DNA from: Chloroflexota bacterium
Lineage (GTDB): Bacteria > Chloroflexota > Dehalococcoidia > Lucifugimonadales > VGZR01
Length of the DNA stretch: 5,694 bases
Direction of reading: 5' to 3'
Assembly: GCA_027625225.1 (NCBI GenBank)
Contig: JAQBWG010000133.1
Coordinates: 1 to 5,694 of the forward strand
This document shows positions 4,281 to 5,694 of this stretch, piece after piece. Position numbers and translations under genes: made by a program. The stretch's first letter is position 1. The number at the start of each line of letters is the position of its first letter. Below the pieces are notes generated by a model, which was not told the origin of the DNA, ran no database searches, and was given only the letters and a program-made list of their open reading frames with translations.

Positions 4281-5694
4281 CTATCCTTCGTCAGCCAGGG
4301 TGTCTCTCATCACATAGTAACGCGGGTCGTTGATGTCGGTCACGATGTGCTGCTCAAATTTGCTGTCGGCCTTCATCAGGGTTGCCTTGCAGTCTTTGCT
4401 CAGGTGCATAAGGGTAATCGTTTTCCCTGCGGCGGTGTATTTGTCCACAATGATACTGATGGCCTCGATGGCGGAGTGGTCGACGACACGGGATTCGATG
4501 AAGTCTATCTCCACGGACTGGGGGTCTTTGGCGACGGTGAATTTGTTGTTGAACTCTTTGATGGAGCCGAAGAACAATGGGCCCCATATCTCGTAAACCT
4601 TGGTTCCGTCTGCCCTAATGCTTTTTCGCGCCCTGATGCGCCTGGCGTTTTCCCATGCGAAGACGAGTGCGGACACGACGATGCCCGCGGCGACGGCTAT
4701 GGCGAGGTTGAACCACACGGTCACAACGGTGACAAGCACGATGACGATGGCGTCGCTGAGCGGAATCTTGTGCAGGATGCGCAGACTGGTCCAGGCGAAG
4801 GTACCGATGACTACCATGAACATGATGCCGACGAGGGCGGCGATGGGTATGCGTCCGATGTAGGACGACAAAAAGAGGATGAAGGACAGCAGGGCTAATG
4901 CGGCGACTATGCCGGACAGCCTGCTTCTGCCTCCGGAGTAGATGTTGATAAGGGACTGGCCAATCATGGCGCAGCCTCCCATGCCGCCGAAGAAGCCGTT
5001 GACGACGTTGGCGAGGCCCTGAGCCCAGCTTTCTTTGTTGCTGTTGCCCCTGGTTTCGGTCATTTCATCTATGAGCGAGAGGGTCATGAGTGACTCTGTA
5101 AGCCCGATAGCCGCGAGGACCAACGCATAGGGGAAGATGAACTTCAGCGTTTCGAAGTTGAAGGGAATGTCCGGGATGCCGAAGGTGGGCAGACCGCCTT
5201 TGATGCCGTCGGCGCTACCGCCGCTGGCCACTACGAACGACTTGACGGTCTGGGCGTCTACTCCGCCAGCGATAACTATGACGGAGATGACGAGGATGGC
5301 GGTGAGCCCGGCAGGGATTTTCTTATTGAGCTTGGGAAGGCCGAACATGATGGCCATAGTGAGTACGACGAGGCCTATCATGATGAGCAGGGACGAGCCG
5401 GAGAGCCAGTCGTGCCCTACTTTGAACATCTCCAATTGCGACATGAAGATGACGATGGCAAGGCCGTTCACGAAGCCTATCATCACCGGATGCGGGATTA
5501 GGCGGATGAATTTGCCGAGGCGGAGCACTCCGAAGAGTATCTGTATGGCTCCCATAAGCAGCAGCGTGGCGAACAGGTACTGAAGTCCGGCGAATTCGAT
5601 GTCGGGGGATAAGGTGTTGCCCTCGATGACCAGAGACACCATGACGACCGCGAGGGCGCCGGTGGCGCCGGAAATCATGCCGGGACGGCCTCCG
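4281..5694 (-). CDS. SulP-family anion transporter with STAS domain (N-terminus cut by window)
   Basis: The frame is open at the right edge and reads GGRPGMISGATGALAVVMVS, the start of the conserved SulP signature, so the first few dozen residues lie outside. About 470 residues are visible. Numbering from the Met of GMISG, a hydrophobic multi-helix core covers about 1-345, with HPVMIGFVNGLAIVIFMSQL (63-82) and GGMGGCAMIGQSLINIYSGG (231-250), both typical of bacterial SulP. A cytoplasmic STAS domain follows (about 360-460), with VVDHSAIEAI (398-407) at the position of the anti-sigma-antagonist phosphorylatable serine (Ser402). Family members move sulfate, bicarbonate or dicarboxylates, usually coupled to Na+ or H+; the substrate cannot be told from sequence. 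It is followed after 76 bp by the MscS-type gene on the same strand. The TAG stop is at 4281-4283, with no obvious intrinsic terminator after it. Confidence 0.95.
   Translation of the reverse strand, partial: GGRPGMISGATGALAVVMVSLVIEGNTLSPDIEFAGLQYLFATLLLMGAIQILFGVLRLGKFIRLIPHPVMIGFVNGLAIVIFMSQLEMFKVGHDWLSGSSLLIMIGLVVLTMAIMFGLPKLNKKIPAGLTAILVISVIVIAGGVDAQTVKSFVVASGGSADGIKGGLPTFGIPDIPFNFETLKFIFPYALVLAAIGLTESLMTLSLIDEMTETRGNSNKESWAQGLANVVNGFFGGMGGCAMIGQSLINIYSGGRSRLSGIVAALALLSFILFLSSYIGRIPIAALVGIMFMVVIGTFAWTSLRILHKIPLSDAIVIVLVTVVTVWFNLAIAVAAGIVVSALVFAWENARRIRARKSIRADGTKVYEIWGPLFFGSIKEFNNKFTVAKDPQSVEIDFIESRVVDHSAIEAISIIVDKYTAAGKTITLMHLSKDCKATLMKADSKFEQHIVTDINDPRYYVMRDTLADEG

Overview
The window is dense, GC-rich bacterial DNA with eight recognisable or well-supported genes on both strands. 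It most resembles Chloroflexota, perhaps a SAR202/Dehalococcoidia-like lineage. That placement is inference, from gene style, high third-position GC and copies of a short dispersed repeat built on CTTCGAC...GCTCAG...GAACGGG, which I associate with such genomes. No rRNA, tRNA, CRISPR array, transposase or integrase is visible.

Layout. Positions 1-199 (-) hold the 5' end of an unrecognised gene that runs off the left edge and reads into a repeat copy. It diverges from rpiB (268-714, +), ribose-5-phosphate isomerase B. A hairpin-forming repeat copy (722-766) separates rpiB from a convergent two-CBS-domain protein (793-1233, -). A 149-bp divergent spacer with a perfect 14-bp tandem duplication separates the CBS gene from a DinB-superfamily protein (1383-1910, +).

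The DinB gene ends 6 bp from a convergent pair of tandem paralogues (1917-2603 and 2638-3315, both -), the most unusual part of the window. Both encode about 225-residue proteins with an HExxH zinc-metallopeptidase signature, a second His/Glu-rich motif and a conserved CxxC near the C-terminus. They are about half identical yet opposite in charge: 27 lysines in one, a single lysine in the other. I cannot assign them to a named family.

Divergent from that pair is a likely 44-residue single-pass membrane protein with an N-terminal run of six arginines (3435-3569, +). Its stop codon lies inside a textbook intrinsic terminator. It converges, again with a 6-bp gap, on a short MscS-type mechanosensitive channel (-). 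The channel's reading frame stops at 3668, but the conserved Ile-Pro-Asn-Ser segment and a tail continue in the -1 frame to 3576, so the gene carries a frameshift, either an indel or recoding. Upstream on the same strand is a SulP-family anion transporter with a C-terminal STAS domain (4281-5694), truncated at its N-terminus by the window edge.

Functionally the window mixes sugar-phosphate metabolism (rpiB), probable nucleotide sensing (CBS), two membrane transport or osmotic proteins (SulP, MscS) and a poorly characterised pair of putative metalloproteins. Apart from the peptidase pair, and possibly sulP-mscS, there is no clear multi-gene pathway.
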